DNA of 64,000 nucleotides from Mycolicibacterium chlorophenolicum (lineage in GTDB: Bacteria > Actinomycetota > Actinomycetes > Mycobacteriales > Mycobacteriaceae). The stretch covers positions 1,658 to 65,657 of the forward strand of contig NZ_JYNL01000019.1 in assembly GCF_001044235.1 (NCBI RefSeq), written 5' to 3'. Numbering within the stretch: position 1 is the stretch's first letter; the number at the start of each line of letters is the position of its first letter. The translations under genes were made by a program, and so were the position numbers. Under the pieces are notes generated by a model that was given only the letters and a program-made list of their open reading frames with translations, had not been told where the DNA came from and searched no databases. Below, one piece after another: positions 51,557 through 59,708 of the stretch.

Positions 51557-51865
51557 TCACGCGGCGGTTTCAAGGGTTGATGCGCTCATCGCCGCGACGA
51601 CTCGCCCAGATGCGTACCGCACCGACTCATCGGCTCGAGCCAGCAAGGCGAGCAGCAACGCCGAAGGCGAGCCGATGATGTCGACAGCCCAAACGAGCTG
51701 TCTCGCTTGTGAATAGGCGTCGCCAATAAGCGCCACGATATCCGCCTCGTCGTTGGCGACCTTCGTCGATAACAACTTCTTACCGTCGGCATCAACCACG
51801 CAGGCCCAGTGGTGGGTCTTGCCGACATCGATACCTACCCATGCCCTGTCTCGTTGTGCGGTCAC
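51557..51865 (-). pseudogene. IS110-family transposase N-terminal fragment
   Basis: GTG 51865 opens VTAQRDRAWVGIDVGKTHHW, the DEDD N-terminus of an IS110 transposase, and continues ACVVDADGKKLL, VANDEADIVALI and LVWAVDIIGSPSALLLALLA before the frame runs into the inverted repeat at 51564 and ends in LETAA. The C-terminal domain is absent. It differs from the intact IS110 at 43304-44356. Confidence 0.8.
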
Positions 51866-52170
51866 GCTGCTCCGTCCGTCGAATTGGCGCCAACAGCGGC
51901 CCGTGGAACACCCCGCTGACGCATCCGTAACTAAGCGACTGAGCGCAGATCTCAATTAGCAGCCCGGGCACCCCGGAGAGTCGGACAAACATTCCCAGTA
52001 AGCGACACACCTGTCGGTGTTCCCGGCTGACTACCTCGACTACGTCGCCACCAAGCCGAACACCCGGCCCCGCATGACCCTCGGTTGGAATACCCCGGCC
52101 GAGGCCCTCGATGAACTACTGTCCAACCCGTTCAAGCCAACAGCTGTTGCATGAAACCCTTGAAACCGCT
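51563..52170. mobile_element. Composite IS remnant: IS30-type ends around an IS110 fragment
   Basis: The 15-bp sequence GCGGTTTCAAGGGTT (51564-51578) recurs inverted as AACCCTTGAAACCGC (52155-52169), a perfect pair that fits IS30-family terminal repeats. Inside, the right part (about 52020-52154, plus strand) encodes an IS30 transposase C-terminus (RPRMTLGWNTPAEALDELLS, ending TAVA), while the left part holds the N-terminus of an IS110 transposase on the minus strand. Most of both transposases is missing. Confidence 0.7.
52020..52154 (+). pseudogene. IS30-family transposase C-terminal fragment
   Basis: The frame reads FPADYLDYVATKPNTRPRMT followed by LGWNTPAEALDELLSN and stops in front of the inverted repeat. 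The R-P-R-x-x-L-G-W-x-T-P-A-E motif is the conserved end of IS30 integrase-type transposases. No DDE residues remain apart from this tail. Confidence 0.7.
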
Positions 52171-52244
52171 CACGCTATCGTCGCCATAATGGTACTTCCG
52201 CCAGTCGGAGGTACTGTTCCGATCCGCGCGAGAAAGGAGAGTAA

Positions 52245-53015
52245 GTGGGGAGTGGTGCGACACGATCGGGTGGCGTTCAGTCGGTTGATCGAGCCATTGA
52301 TCTACTGGAAATCATGGCCGCTGTAGGTGGGTCTACGGCACTCGGCGATCTCGCTGCGCGCGCGGGGCTACCTCTGCCCACAGCCCATCGCCTGATTCGT
52401 GCGTTGGCTTCCCGAGGCTATGTCCGCCAGCTGCCTGGTCGCGGTTACGCGCTCGGACCTAAACTCATTCGACTCGGCGACGTCGCGACAAACTTAATAG
52501 GGGCGTGGGCCGCACCCCACTTGGCTAATTTAGTAGCCAAGAGCGGCGAAACCGCGAACATGGCGGTTCTCGACGGTGCCATGGCTGTGTACGTGGCCCA
52601 GGTGCCTTCGCCGCACTCGATGCGGATGTTCACCGAAGTGGGTCGACAAGTGCATCTACACTGCACCGGCGTCGGCAAGGCGCTGCTGTTGCAACTACCC
52701 GACGAGACCGTCCGCAACCTGATTAGCAAGGCGGGTATGCCGGCGCACACCCCTAATTCGCACGTTACCTCCGAGACTCTCCTCGCTGACCTCGCCGAGT
52801 GTCGAACCCGTGGATATGCATTGGACGAGGGAGAGCAGGAAGTCGGTGTGCGGTGCTTCGCCGTCCCGGTCCCAGGCGCACCGACATTGACGGCGCTGTC
52901 GATTTCGGGTCCCGTAGCCCGTCTGCGGATCGAATCAGCCGATCATGTCACACCCCTGCTGCGGCGGGTTGCGGATGACTTAGCGGTCGAATTCGACCAA
53001 AACGCAGTGCCATAG
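52245..53015 (+). CDS. IclR-family transcriptional regulator
   Basis: A 256-residue IclR protein: N-terminal winged HTH (SVDRAIDLLEIMAAVGGSTA, LPLPTAHRLIRALASRGYV) and a GAF-like IclR effector domain (ANMAVLDGAMAVYVAQVPSP, HCTGVGKALLLQLPDET, DEGEQEVGVRCFAVPV). GTG 52245 follows AAGGAGAG. It lies between the gcl operon and glcDEF; in other bacteria IclR-type AllR senses glyoxylate and represses gcl-hyi-glxR, so a glyoxylate-responsive role here is likely by analogy. Confidence 0.88.
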   Translation: MGSGATRSGGVQSVDRAIDLLEIMAAVGGSTALGDLAARAGLPLPTAHRLIRALASRGYVRQLPGRGYALGPKLIRLGDVATNLIGAWAAPHLANLVAKSGETANMAVLDGAMAVYVAQVPSPHSMRMFTEVGRQVHLHCTGVGKALLLQLPDETVRNLISKAGMPAHTPNSHVTSETLLADLAECRTRGYALDEGEQEVGVRCFAVPVPGAPTLTALSISGPVARLRIESADHVTPLLRRVADDLAVEFDQNAVP

Positions 53016-53158
53016 CCATCTGAGTAATCAGGGCGCTGATTTGCAGCCGCTTCGTGACGGTGCCAGTGACTAGCCTCGACGACGTGATGCACTTTCCGAC
53101 ACTATGCATCGCCCAGTGGTAGTCATTGACTCCCCCAATGCGGCCAGTGATGGGCTGG

Positions 53159-54523
53159 TCACTCACCCACGGCGCGCAGCTTCGACGAGCTGCTCAAAGT
53201 GGTCTGCGGATTCGCGTCGGAGAGGTTCGACGCTGTGGCCGTAAGGAGGTTGACGCCCCGGATGGACGCATCGATGAGCTCAATTGGGTGGAAAAGCGGA
53301 ACCCCGTCAAGGTAACGCGCTATTTGCAGCAAACATCCGGGATTGCCGGTGGTCACGGCGTCGGGTCGAGTGTGAAGGATGTTAGCAGCCTTTCGGTTTC
53401 CGAGCTCCTCGCCGGCCTCCGGTTGCACCATGTTATACGTCCCTGCTGAGCCGCAACACAATTCAGACTCGGGCACCTCCAACAGCTCGAGCTCGGGAAT
53501 GGTCCGTAACACATCGCGGGGCTGTTTGCGGATCTGTTGCCCATGCGCAAGGTGACAAGCGTCGTGATATGCCACCCGCGCTGCGATGGGGTGTCGCGGG
53601 GCTTGGGGGGGCAGCTCCGCTAAAACCTCGCTAATGTCGCGAACCTTAGCACTGAATTCTGCAGCGCGGATGGCGAATTCGGGATCATCGGCAAGCAGCC
53701 CTCCATACTCCTTCAGTGTAGAACCACATCCGGCGACATTTACCACGATGTCATCCACGTCGAGATCTTCGAATGATTGGATCATCTTGCGGGCGCGCGC
53801 CAGACCTTCATCTTCACGCCCGGCGTGCACACTGAGGGCACCGCAGCATTCCTGTTTGGGCGTGATGACCTCACACCCTTCAGCGAGCAGCACCCGAACC
53901 GTAGCTTTGTTCACCTCGGCGAAGAAGACCTGCTGGACGCAGCCCGCGATGAGAGCAACCCGTCGGCGGGTCTCACCGATAGGGCGACGGACTCCGCGGT
54001 GCCTACTGAAAATATTGCGCAGTGTCACCGGCGGCATCAACGCCTCCAAAGCCTGCAGCCGCGCAGGCAACAGGCGGAGAAACCCGCTCGTGTGTAGCAG
54101 CCACCGAAGTCCCGAGACCTGGTACAGCCACGCCCCCAGTGCGACCACCCGGAGGCGGGCAGGGAACGGGAACACCGAGAAGATCAGTCCCCGAAACAAT
54201 CTGTCGGCAACTGTGCGAGGCACTGCGCGCTCGATCTGCGGGCGTACCGCCTCGATTAGCTGGTCATACTGCACACCGGACGGGCACGAGGACACACACG
54301 CCATGCAGCCCAGGCATGCGTCGAAGTGCTTAGCGAAGCTGTCGTCGATGGGGATCTGCCCCTCTGTAGCCAGGTTCATTAGATGAATTCGGCCTCGAGG
54401 TGAGTCCATTTCCTCGCCCCACAGCTGGTAGGTCGGACAGGTCGGTAGGCAGAAACCGCAGTGAACGCAATCGGACAGCAACTCTGGTTTCGGTGGGTTG
54501 TGTTCGTCGAACGAACTGGGCAT
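53159..54523 (-). CDS. glcF: Glycolate oxidase iron-sulfur subunit
   Basis: A 454-residue subunit with two N-terminal [4Fe-4S] ferredoxin motifs, Cys19-22-25-29 in DCVHCGFCLPTCP and Cys70-73-76-80 in ACLGCMACVSSCP, and two C-terminal CCG domains (QECCGALSVHAG and ELCCGSAGTYN). It passes electrons from the GlcDE flavin subunits to the quinone pool at the membrane. ATG 54523 follows AAGGAGATG. Order is CoA-transferase, glcD, glcE, glcF on the minus strand with overlaps or 22-base gaps, so one operon. Confidence 0.94.
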   Translation of the reverse strand: MPSSFDEHNPPKPELLSDCVHCGFCLPTCPTYQLWGEEMDSPRGRIHLMNLATEGQIPIDDSFAKHFDACLGCMACVSSCPSGVQYDQLIEAVRPQIERAVPRTVADRLFRGLIFSVFPFPARLRVVALGAWLYQVSGLRWLLHTSGFLRLLPARLQALEALMPPVTLRNIFSRHRGVRRPIGETRRRVALIAGCVQQVFFAEVNKATVRVLLAEGCEVITPKQECCGALSVHAGREDEGLARARKMIQSFEDLDVDDIVVNVAGCGSTLKEYGGLLADDPEFAIRAAEFSAKVRDISEVLAELPPQAPRHPIAARVAYHDACHLAHGQQIRKQPRDVLRTIPELELLEVPESELCCGSAGTYNMVQPEAGEELGNRKAANILHTRPDAVTTGNPGCLLQIARYLDGVPLFHPIELIDASIRGVNLLTATASNLSDANPQTTLSSSSKLRAVGE

Positions 54524-54545
54524 GGTGCATCTCCTTAAGCGGCCG

Positions 54546-55751
54546 TCAGAACCACGGATCGAAACGTCCGGGTTCTAGTAGATGATCTGGATCGAAAGCT
54601 GCCTTCACGGCTCGCATGGCGTCGATGGCCGATGGTGGCGCGCCCCACGCGCTGATCAAGTCGGTGAGTTCGTCGGAGCGGTGACGAAGAATAGTCGAGC
54701 CACCAAGGTTCTCTACGTGTCGACGCCACCGCGTCACCACCGCGGCATGCGAAGACAAGATGACTGCATCCACTTTCAGATCTACGCGACCGGACAGAAC
54801 TGCGGCGGCGACGGTCGGCAGCGCTTCCTGCTCGAGGGTGATGCGGTTGGCTTGTTGGACTAGCGACGTGACATCGGTGGGCCGCGCAAGACCTCGAACG
54901 ACGGTGGTGTGCGCCTCGCTCTGCTGGTTCGGGTTGGCGATGGTCGCGTGCTGTTTCCACTCTGCATTGGCCTCGGTGGCGTCCAGGGTGCCGACGGCCC
55001 CGCCAACCAGCTTCGCAGCTGCGGTGAGCCGGTCCTGCACACCCGTTTGCGTGCCTTCGAAACGGATCAGGAGTCGGCCGGAAAACCACTCCGCAGCAAC
55101 AGGATGCAAACCAGCCTGTGCAATGGCTCTAGCACAGATGACCGCTTCATCAATGCCCACCTCCAATGCCATAGTCCCGGTGGCCGCTGGCACGGGATGA
55201 AGCCGGAACGTCGCGTCGGTGATCACTGCTAGCGTGCCCAGCGATCCACAGACCATCCGGGCGAGGTCATAACCGGCCACGTTCTTGATGACGTGCCCTC
55301 CGGATCGGACCACTTGACCGTCCATGAGAACGAGCCCGGCTCCGATCACGAGGTCACGCGGGCCGCCGAACGCCAGCTGCATCGGGCCTTGGTCGGCCGT
55401 GGCGAGCAACCCACCAATGGTGGCGCCCTGGTCAATCCGCGCTGTGTCGATCGCCAGACGCTGACCGTGTTCGGCCACCACGGCCTGCAGATCAGCCACA
55501 CGCATCCCTGCGCCGACTTGGATGGTCATATCGGCGGGTTCGTAGCGTAAAACGCCGTCGAGGTTATGCGTGCGGAGGAGAGTTTGTGCATTTGTCATCC
55601 CACCCCAGCACTGAGCTGTGCCGGCACCGGAAACACCCACGGTGGCATGGTCCTGAGATGCAGTCCGCAGACAGTCGGTGACTTCGCTGATGCTCTCTGG
55701 CGCCCACTCCGGTCGGGGAGCCTCCCGGATGCTAGAAGCGTTCGATGTCAC
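54546..55751 (-). CDS. glcE: Glycolate oxidase FAD-binding subunit
   Basis: A 401-residue FAD_binding_4 flavoprotein. It carries HATVGVSGAGTAQCWGG, the FAD segment GATIGGLLATADQGPMQLAF, GGHVIKNVAGYDLARMVCGS and a C-terminal AVKAAFDPDHLLEPGRF. Its start overlaps the last 20 bases of glcD, so translation is probably coupled. Together with GlcD and GlcF it forms glycolate dehydrogenase. The N-terminal 30 residues are less conserved and a slightly later start is possible. Confidence 0.92.
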   Translation of the reverse strand: MTSNASSIREAPRPEWAPESISEVTDCLRTASQDHATVGVSGAGTAQCWGGMTNAQTLLRTHNLDGVLRYEPADMTIQVGAGMRVADLQAVVAEHGQRLAIDTARIDQGATIGGLLATADQGPMQLAFGGPRDLVIGAGLVLMDGQVVRSGGHVIKNVAGYDLARMVCGSLGTLAVITDATFRLHPVPAATGTMALEVGIDEAVICARAIAQAGLHPVAAEWFSGRLLIRFEGTQTGVQDRLTAAAKLVGGAVGTLDATEANAEWKQHATIANPNQQSEAHTTVVRGLARPTDVTSLVQQANRITLEQEALPTVAAAVLSGRVDLKVDAVILSSHAAVVTRWRRHVENLGGSTILRHRSDELTDLISAWGAPPSAIDAMRAVKAAFDPDHLLEPGRFDPWF

Positions 55752-57210
55752 CGGTGACCTCCAGAGGGTGCGGGACGTAGATGCCCGGTTTCTCGCCGCA
55801 CAGACGCGGCGTCGGTAGGAGTTTGCCCGGGTTACACAACCCTTCCGGATCTAATGCCTGACGGAGTCGCCACATTGCCTCGAGGTCAGACTCCGAGAAC
55901 ATGCGCGGCATTGAGCAGGCCTTATCCGTGCCGATGCCGTGTTCACCCGATAGGGAGCCGTTCATCTCAACGCAAAGTTCTGCAATCTCGCGGGATAGCT
56001 CTTCCGCGCGGTGCAGCTGGCCCTCGGCCTCGCTGTAGAGGACGAGTGGATGCAGGTTGCCGTCCCCTGCGTGAAATACGTTGGCGACCCGCAGGCCGGC
56101 CTCATCAGCCATGTCCGCGATGCGTTGAAGGATCTCGCCGAGCCGGGTTCGTGGAACCACCCCGTCTTGCACGATGTAGTCGGGGCTTATTCGCCCGACC
56201 GCGGCGAAAGCCGCTTTCCGGCCGCGCCAAATGATGGCCCGCTCGGTCGCATCTTGAGCGATCCGAATTTTGGTCGCCGCGGAATCTCGGCAGATCTGCT
56301 CGACGGCTAAGAATTCGACGAAGGATTCGGCGGCAGGACCGTCGTTCTCCACAATGAGTGCAGCCGCGGTATCGAGGCTGTATCCGGCGCCCACCGCCGC
56401 CTCGGAAGCTTCAATCGCGAGAGCGTCCATCATCTCAATGGCCGCCGGGACGATTCCGGCTGCGATGATGCGAGTGACGGCCTCACTGGCGGCTGTGATT
56501 GACGGGAAATCTGCGCAGAGTGTGTGAACCGTCGCCGGATTGCGAACAAGTCGGACGACCACTTCGGTAACAATGCCGAGGGTGCCTTCCGACCCGATGA
56601 CGGCCGCCAGGAGATCAAAACCGACCTGCTCCCGATTAACTCCGCCCAGGCGAACCGCCGAACCGTCGGGAAGAACGACCTCAACCTCAAGAACGTGGTG
56701 GACGGTGAAGCCGTACTTGAGGCAATGAGCGCCACCGGAGTTTTCCGCGACATTCCCCCCGACCGTGCACACCTGTTGACTTGACGGATCTGGCGCGAAA
56801 TGTAAACCGAACGGCGCGGCTGCCTTACTAATGTCAACGTTGGTGACACCGGGTTGAACTCTGGCGCTCAAATTTTCAGCATCAATGCCGGTAATCCGGC
56901 GCATCCGCTGAAGAGAGATGACGATGCCGTCCGCTGTCGGCATCGCTCCGCCCGAGAGGCCTGTGCCCGCTCCGCGGGCGACGTAGGGTACGGCGAACTC
57001 TCGGCACGCCGCGACGGCCCGGCGAACATCGTCGGTGGAGTCGGCGAGCACTACAGCGGTGGGTACGACCCGGAATCCGGTAAGACCGTCGCACTCGTAC
57101 GTGCGTAGCGCGGTGGGATCGGTAATGACAGCTTCAGGGCGAAGATACGCACGAAGCGTTTCCAAGAACACCTTGTGACGAGTGGCCGGGTCCGATTCGA
57201 GTAACGTCAT
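55732..57210 (-). CDS. glcD: Glycolate oxidase catalytic subunit
   Basis: A 492-residue FAD-linked oxidase. FAD_binding_4 domain with FAVPYVARGAGTGLSGGAMP, and QQVCTVGGNVAENSGGAHCL followed by KYGFTVHHVLEVEVV; C-terminal FAD oxidase domain with HAGDGNLHPLVLYS and GEHGIGTDKACSMP, the metal/substrate His motifs. It oxidises glycolate (or D-lactate-like 2-hydroxyacids) to glyoxylate. ATG 57210 overlaps the stop of the CoA-transferase gene (ATGA). Gene order with glcE and glcF makes glycolate the likely substrate. Confidence 0.94.
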   Translation of the reverse strand: MTLLESDPATRHKVFLETLRAYLRPEAVITDPTALRTYECDGLTGFRVVPTAVVLADSTDDVRRAVAACREFAVPYVARGAGTGLSGGAMPTADGIVISLQRMRRITGIDAENLSARVQPGVTNVDISKAAAPFGLHFAPDPSSQQVCTVGGNVAENSGGAHCLKYGFTVHHVLEVEVVLPDGSAVRLGGVNREQVGFDLLAAVIGSEGTLGIVTEVVVRLVRNPATVHTLCADFPSITAASEAVTRIIAAGIVPAAIEMMDALAIEASEAAVGAGYSLDTAAALIVENDGPAAESFVEFLAVEQICRDSAATKIRIAQDATERAIIWRGRKAAFAAVGRISPDYIVQDGVVPRTRLGEILQRIADMADEAGLRVANVFHAGDGNLHPLVLYSEAEGQLHRAEELSREIAELCVEMNGSLSGEHGIGTDKACSMPRMFSESDLEAMWRLRQALDPEGLCNPGKLLPTPRLCGEKPGIYVPHPLEVTGDIERF

Positions 57211-58385
57211 TGGGATGACACATCCTGTGGAGCTTGTCGTTTAGGCAGCGTGGGCGGGGGTAGGTCATAGCGCACCGGCGCGGCTGACAGCCGGAGGGGA
57301 CTGCTTACCTGCGGGATTTCGCGATCGCCTGAGCGGACCATCCGCTGCGGCTGGAGGCCTAGTTTTTCTGCTAGCGCAAACGCCTCGCCAATGGAGTTCA
57401 CTGGACCTGCCGGCACCCCGGCGCGGCGCATGCGCTGCAACAAGTCGCAACAGGTCAGGCCAGTTGTGGTCGCTTCCAGCAATGTGATGAGTTCCTCGCG
57501 ATGGATGACGCGTTCGGTGTTGGTGACAAATCGGGCATCGCCGGCGAGGGTTTCGAGTCCCAAGGCGTCGCAAAGATTTCGAAATTGGCGGTCGTTGCCG
57601 CAAGCGAGTGCAATCTGCCCATCACTGCCCTGCAGGGTCTGGTAAGGGGCGATAGAGGGATGTTGGTTGCCCATCGGTTTAGGGGAAACTCCCGTTCCGA
57701 GAAACGCTGTCGCCTGATTCGCCAGACTCGCCAATAAGGATTGCAGCATCGTCACGTCTACTCGCTGGCCGGCTCCGGTGGCGTCGCGGTGGCGCAGTGC
57801 AGCCAGGACGCCTACTGCAGCGTGAAGGGCGGCTAAGACGTCAACAAGCGCAACGCCAACCTTGATCGGGCCGCTTTCCTGGGTGCCCGTGATACTCATC
57901 AGACCGCCTACCGCTTGGACCAGCAGGTCGTATCCGGCTAAATCCCGAGCAGCATCGGAGTCGCCAAACGCGGAGATCGAGCAGTAGACGGTCCTGGGGT
58001 TAAGGGCCGACACCCGTTCGTAACCGAGTCCCAGTCGATCGGCGACGCCTGGCCGGAAGTTCTCCACTACGACATCGGCCGTGGCGGCCAGCTCGGTAGC
58101 AATGACGGCATCATCAGGGTTCTGGAGGTCGAGGACCACCGATCGCTTGTTGCGATTAGCGCTCCAGAAGTAGGTGGCCTCGCCCCGGGAAAACGGGGGG
58201 CCCCACGCACGGGTGTCGTCGCCGCCGTCTCGCTCGACCTTGATTACATCGGCACCAAGATCGCCGAGGAGCATCGTCAAGTACGGGCCCGCCAAGATAC
58301 GACTGAGGTCGAGCACCCGTACGCCCGAGAGGCTGCCCTGCCCTTCCTTCACCCAGTCAACTCGGTTCGCATCGGATGGCGTCAT
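57207..58385 (-). CDS. CaiB/BaiF family (class III) CoA-transferase
   Basis: A 392-residue formyl-CoA-transferase-like enzyme. N-terminal VRVLDLSRILAGPYLTMLLG and DLGADVIKVE, the central NRNKRSVVLDLQ, catalytic Asp in LAGYDLLVQAVGGLMS, and C-terminal GPVNSIGEAFALAEKLGL. ATG 58385 with AAAGGAG is preferred to ATG 58406, which would lie on the operator at 58407-58417. First gene of an operon with glcDEF, which is unusual; it may activate or transfer CoA to a short hydroxy- or dicarboxylic acid processed with glycolate. Divergent from a GntR gene. Confidence 0.9.
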   Translation of the reverse strand: MTPSDANRVDWVKEGQGSLSGVRVLDLSRILAGPYLTMLLGDLGADVIKVERDGGDDTRAWGPPFSRGEATYFWSANRNKRSVVLDLQNPDDAVIATELAATADVVVENFRPGVADRLGLGYERVSALNPRTVYCSISAFGDSDAARDLAGYDLLVQAVGGLMSITGTQESGPIKVGVALVDVLAALHAAVGVLAALRHRDATGAGQRVDVTMLQSLLASLANQATAFLGTGVSPKPMGNQHPSIAPYQTLQGSDGQIALACGNDRQFRNLCDALGLETLAGDARFVTNTERVIHREELITLLEATTTGLTCCDLLQRMRRAGVPAGPVNSIGEAFALAEKLGLQPQRMVRSGDREIPQVSSPLRLSAAPVRYDLPPPTLPKRQAPQDVSSQ

Positions 58386-58406
58386 CGCCGGCCGCTCCTT
58401 TTTCAT

Positions 58407-58417
58407 TGGTCAGACCA
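58407..58417. promoter_or_regulatory. FadR/GntR-type operator TGGTCAGACCA
   Basis: A perfect TGGTC-N-GACCA palindrome, the consensus shape of FadR-subfamily GntR sites, placed between the divergent CoA-transferase/glcDEF operon and the GntR gene. A near copy (TGGACTGACCA) is at 59276-59286 ahead of the FAD oxidase gene. Confidence 0.75.
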
Positions 58418-58450
58418 TCGTGGTAGGCCTTACACGGTAAACTCATATGG

Positions 58451-59200
58451 GTGAGCGTGCAAGAAAATTCCGTCTCAACGACCACAGGATGGACACGAGT
58501 GCGCCGGGCGCGCGTCCATGAATTGGTCATCGAACAAATCGAAGAGCGGATTCGGCACGGAGGCCTTCAGCGTGGCGACCGTCTGCCGAGCGAGCGGCAG
58601 TTGAGTGAGCTACTCGGAGTCAGCCGGCCATCTGTGCGCGAGGCGTTGCACTCCCTGGAAGCGCTTGGCATAGTCGCCGAGCGGGTTACCTCCGGTCCGG
58701 AGTCGGCCAAAGTGCTGGCTACCGAGCCCTCGGACGCGCTGACAAGCATGCTTCGGCTGCACATCGGGCTAAGCAACTTCGCTGAAGTTGAGGTCGTGCA
58801 AACCCGCCTGATCGTAGAGGAATGGGCGGTCCGAGAGGCGACAACCAAAGCTACCGCCGCCGAGATCGCCCAACTCACCCAAATGCTGGAAGCAATGGAG
58901 AAGCCGGGCGTCGATATCGTGCAATTCAACGCTCTCGATTCGATTTTCCATACCAGCATCGCTCAGGCCTGCGGAAATCGTCTAATTGCCTACCTCACGG
59001 GCGCGTTGCGAGACACCGTCGAGCGCCATCGTCTCTCTGCCATGCGCGCATTAGGTCCTTGGCCCGAGGTCTCGAATCGTTTGCAGGCCGAACACCGCCG
59101 CATCCTCCGCGCGATCAGCGCCGGCGACGCGGATGCAGCAGCCGCGGCACTGAAGGACCACCTTCACCATACCTACCCGGCATCCAATTCCGTATGGTGA
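58451..59200 (+). CDS. GntR-family (FadR/GlcC-like) transcriptional regulator
   Basis: A 249-residue regulator. GntR HTH (VIEQIEERIRHGGLQRGDRL, SERQLSELLGVSRPSVREAL) and an FCD effector domain with metal/ligand residues in ALDSIFHTSIAQACGNRLI and AEHRRILRAISAGDADAAAA. GTG 58451 is a reasonable start though the ribosome site is weak. Divergent from the CoA-transferase/glcDEF operon with a perfect TGGTC-N-GACCA box between, it resembles GlcC/PdhR-type regulators of glycolate use. Likely controls both this operon and the FAD oxidase downstream. Confidence 0.88.
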   Translation: MSVQENSVSTTTGWTRVRRARVHELVIEQIEERIRHGGLQRGDRLPSERQLSELLGVSRPSVREALHSLEALGIVAERVTSGPESAKVLATEPSDALTSMLRLHIGLSNFAEVEVVQTRLIVEEWAVREATTKATAAEIAQLTQMLEAMEKPGVDIVQFNALDSIFHTSIAQACGNRLIAYLTGALRDTVERHRLSAMRALGPWPEVSNRLQAEHRRILRAISAGDADAAAAALKDHLHHTYPASNSVW

Positions 59201-59708
59201 AAGTTTTCCTTCGGTAGCTGAAAAACGGTCTTGCGTCGCAGTGATCGCACTCATATTGTCTTCGTAGCGCCGTAATGGACTGACCATCACCGCTGGAGGA
59301 CCTACAGTCATGGGGCAACTCATGCCCACGAAACTCGAGCGGCGGTGCCCAGGCCTCCCCGCGGTCATGTTCCGCCAGGACAACACCCCTTCCAGGAGAT
59401 GTTCGATGACAACGAAGTCGCGTATCACCCGAGAATCGACTGGACTTTCTACGGCCACGCCGCCACAAAAGTGGACCGATTACGTCAGGGGGACAGGCCC
59501 CGGACTTGGTGAGCATGGACTTGAAAGATACGGGCGATCTCATCGATTCAACAGGCGCGGGTGCCAACTACGGCTACTCGCTCATGTGGGCCTCGGGTTG
59601 TGTGCGCGGCCTACGGACTGATCATCCGTCTGCTCTGAACGGTTCTACTGATGGAACAGGGCGCCGCCGCCGAGCGCGACGACGCACGACAATAAAGGAA
59701 AGGTAGTT
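59201..59708. other. Intergenic region with possible gene remnant
   Basis: About 500 bases between the GntR gene and the FAD oxidase. Short unconnected coding-like phrases occur in different frames (FDDNEVAYHPRIDW near 59410; SMDLKDTGDLIDSTGAGANY near 59515), suggesting a decayed gene that I cannot name. The operator-like site at 59276-59286 is listed separately. Confidence 0.45.
59276..59286. promoter_or_regulatory. Second GntR-type box TGGACTGACCA
   Basis: Differs from the perfect site at 58407-58417 by one inner half-site base and also shares the flanking A-T and TC bases. It lies downstream of the GntR gene and upstream of the FAD oxidase gene, so the same regulator may act at both. Confidence 0.5.

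Noticed and set aside
51592..51865. The IS110 fragment as a copy of the intact IS110 at 43304
   Set aside because: The N-terminal sequences (GIDVGKTHHW versus AIDPHKRSW) are clearly different branches of the family.
59310..59621. 103-codon frame before the FAD oxidase
   Set aside because: Coding-like phrases appear in different frames, so at best a remnant; I could not name a family and list the stretch as intergenic.
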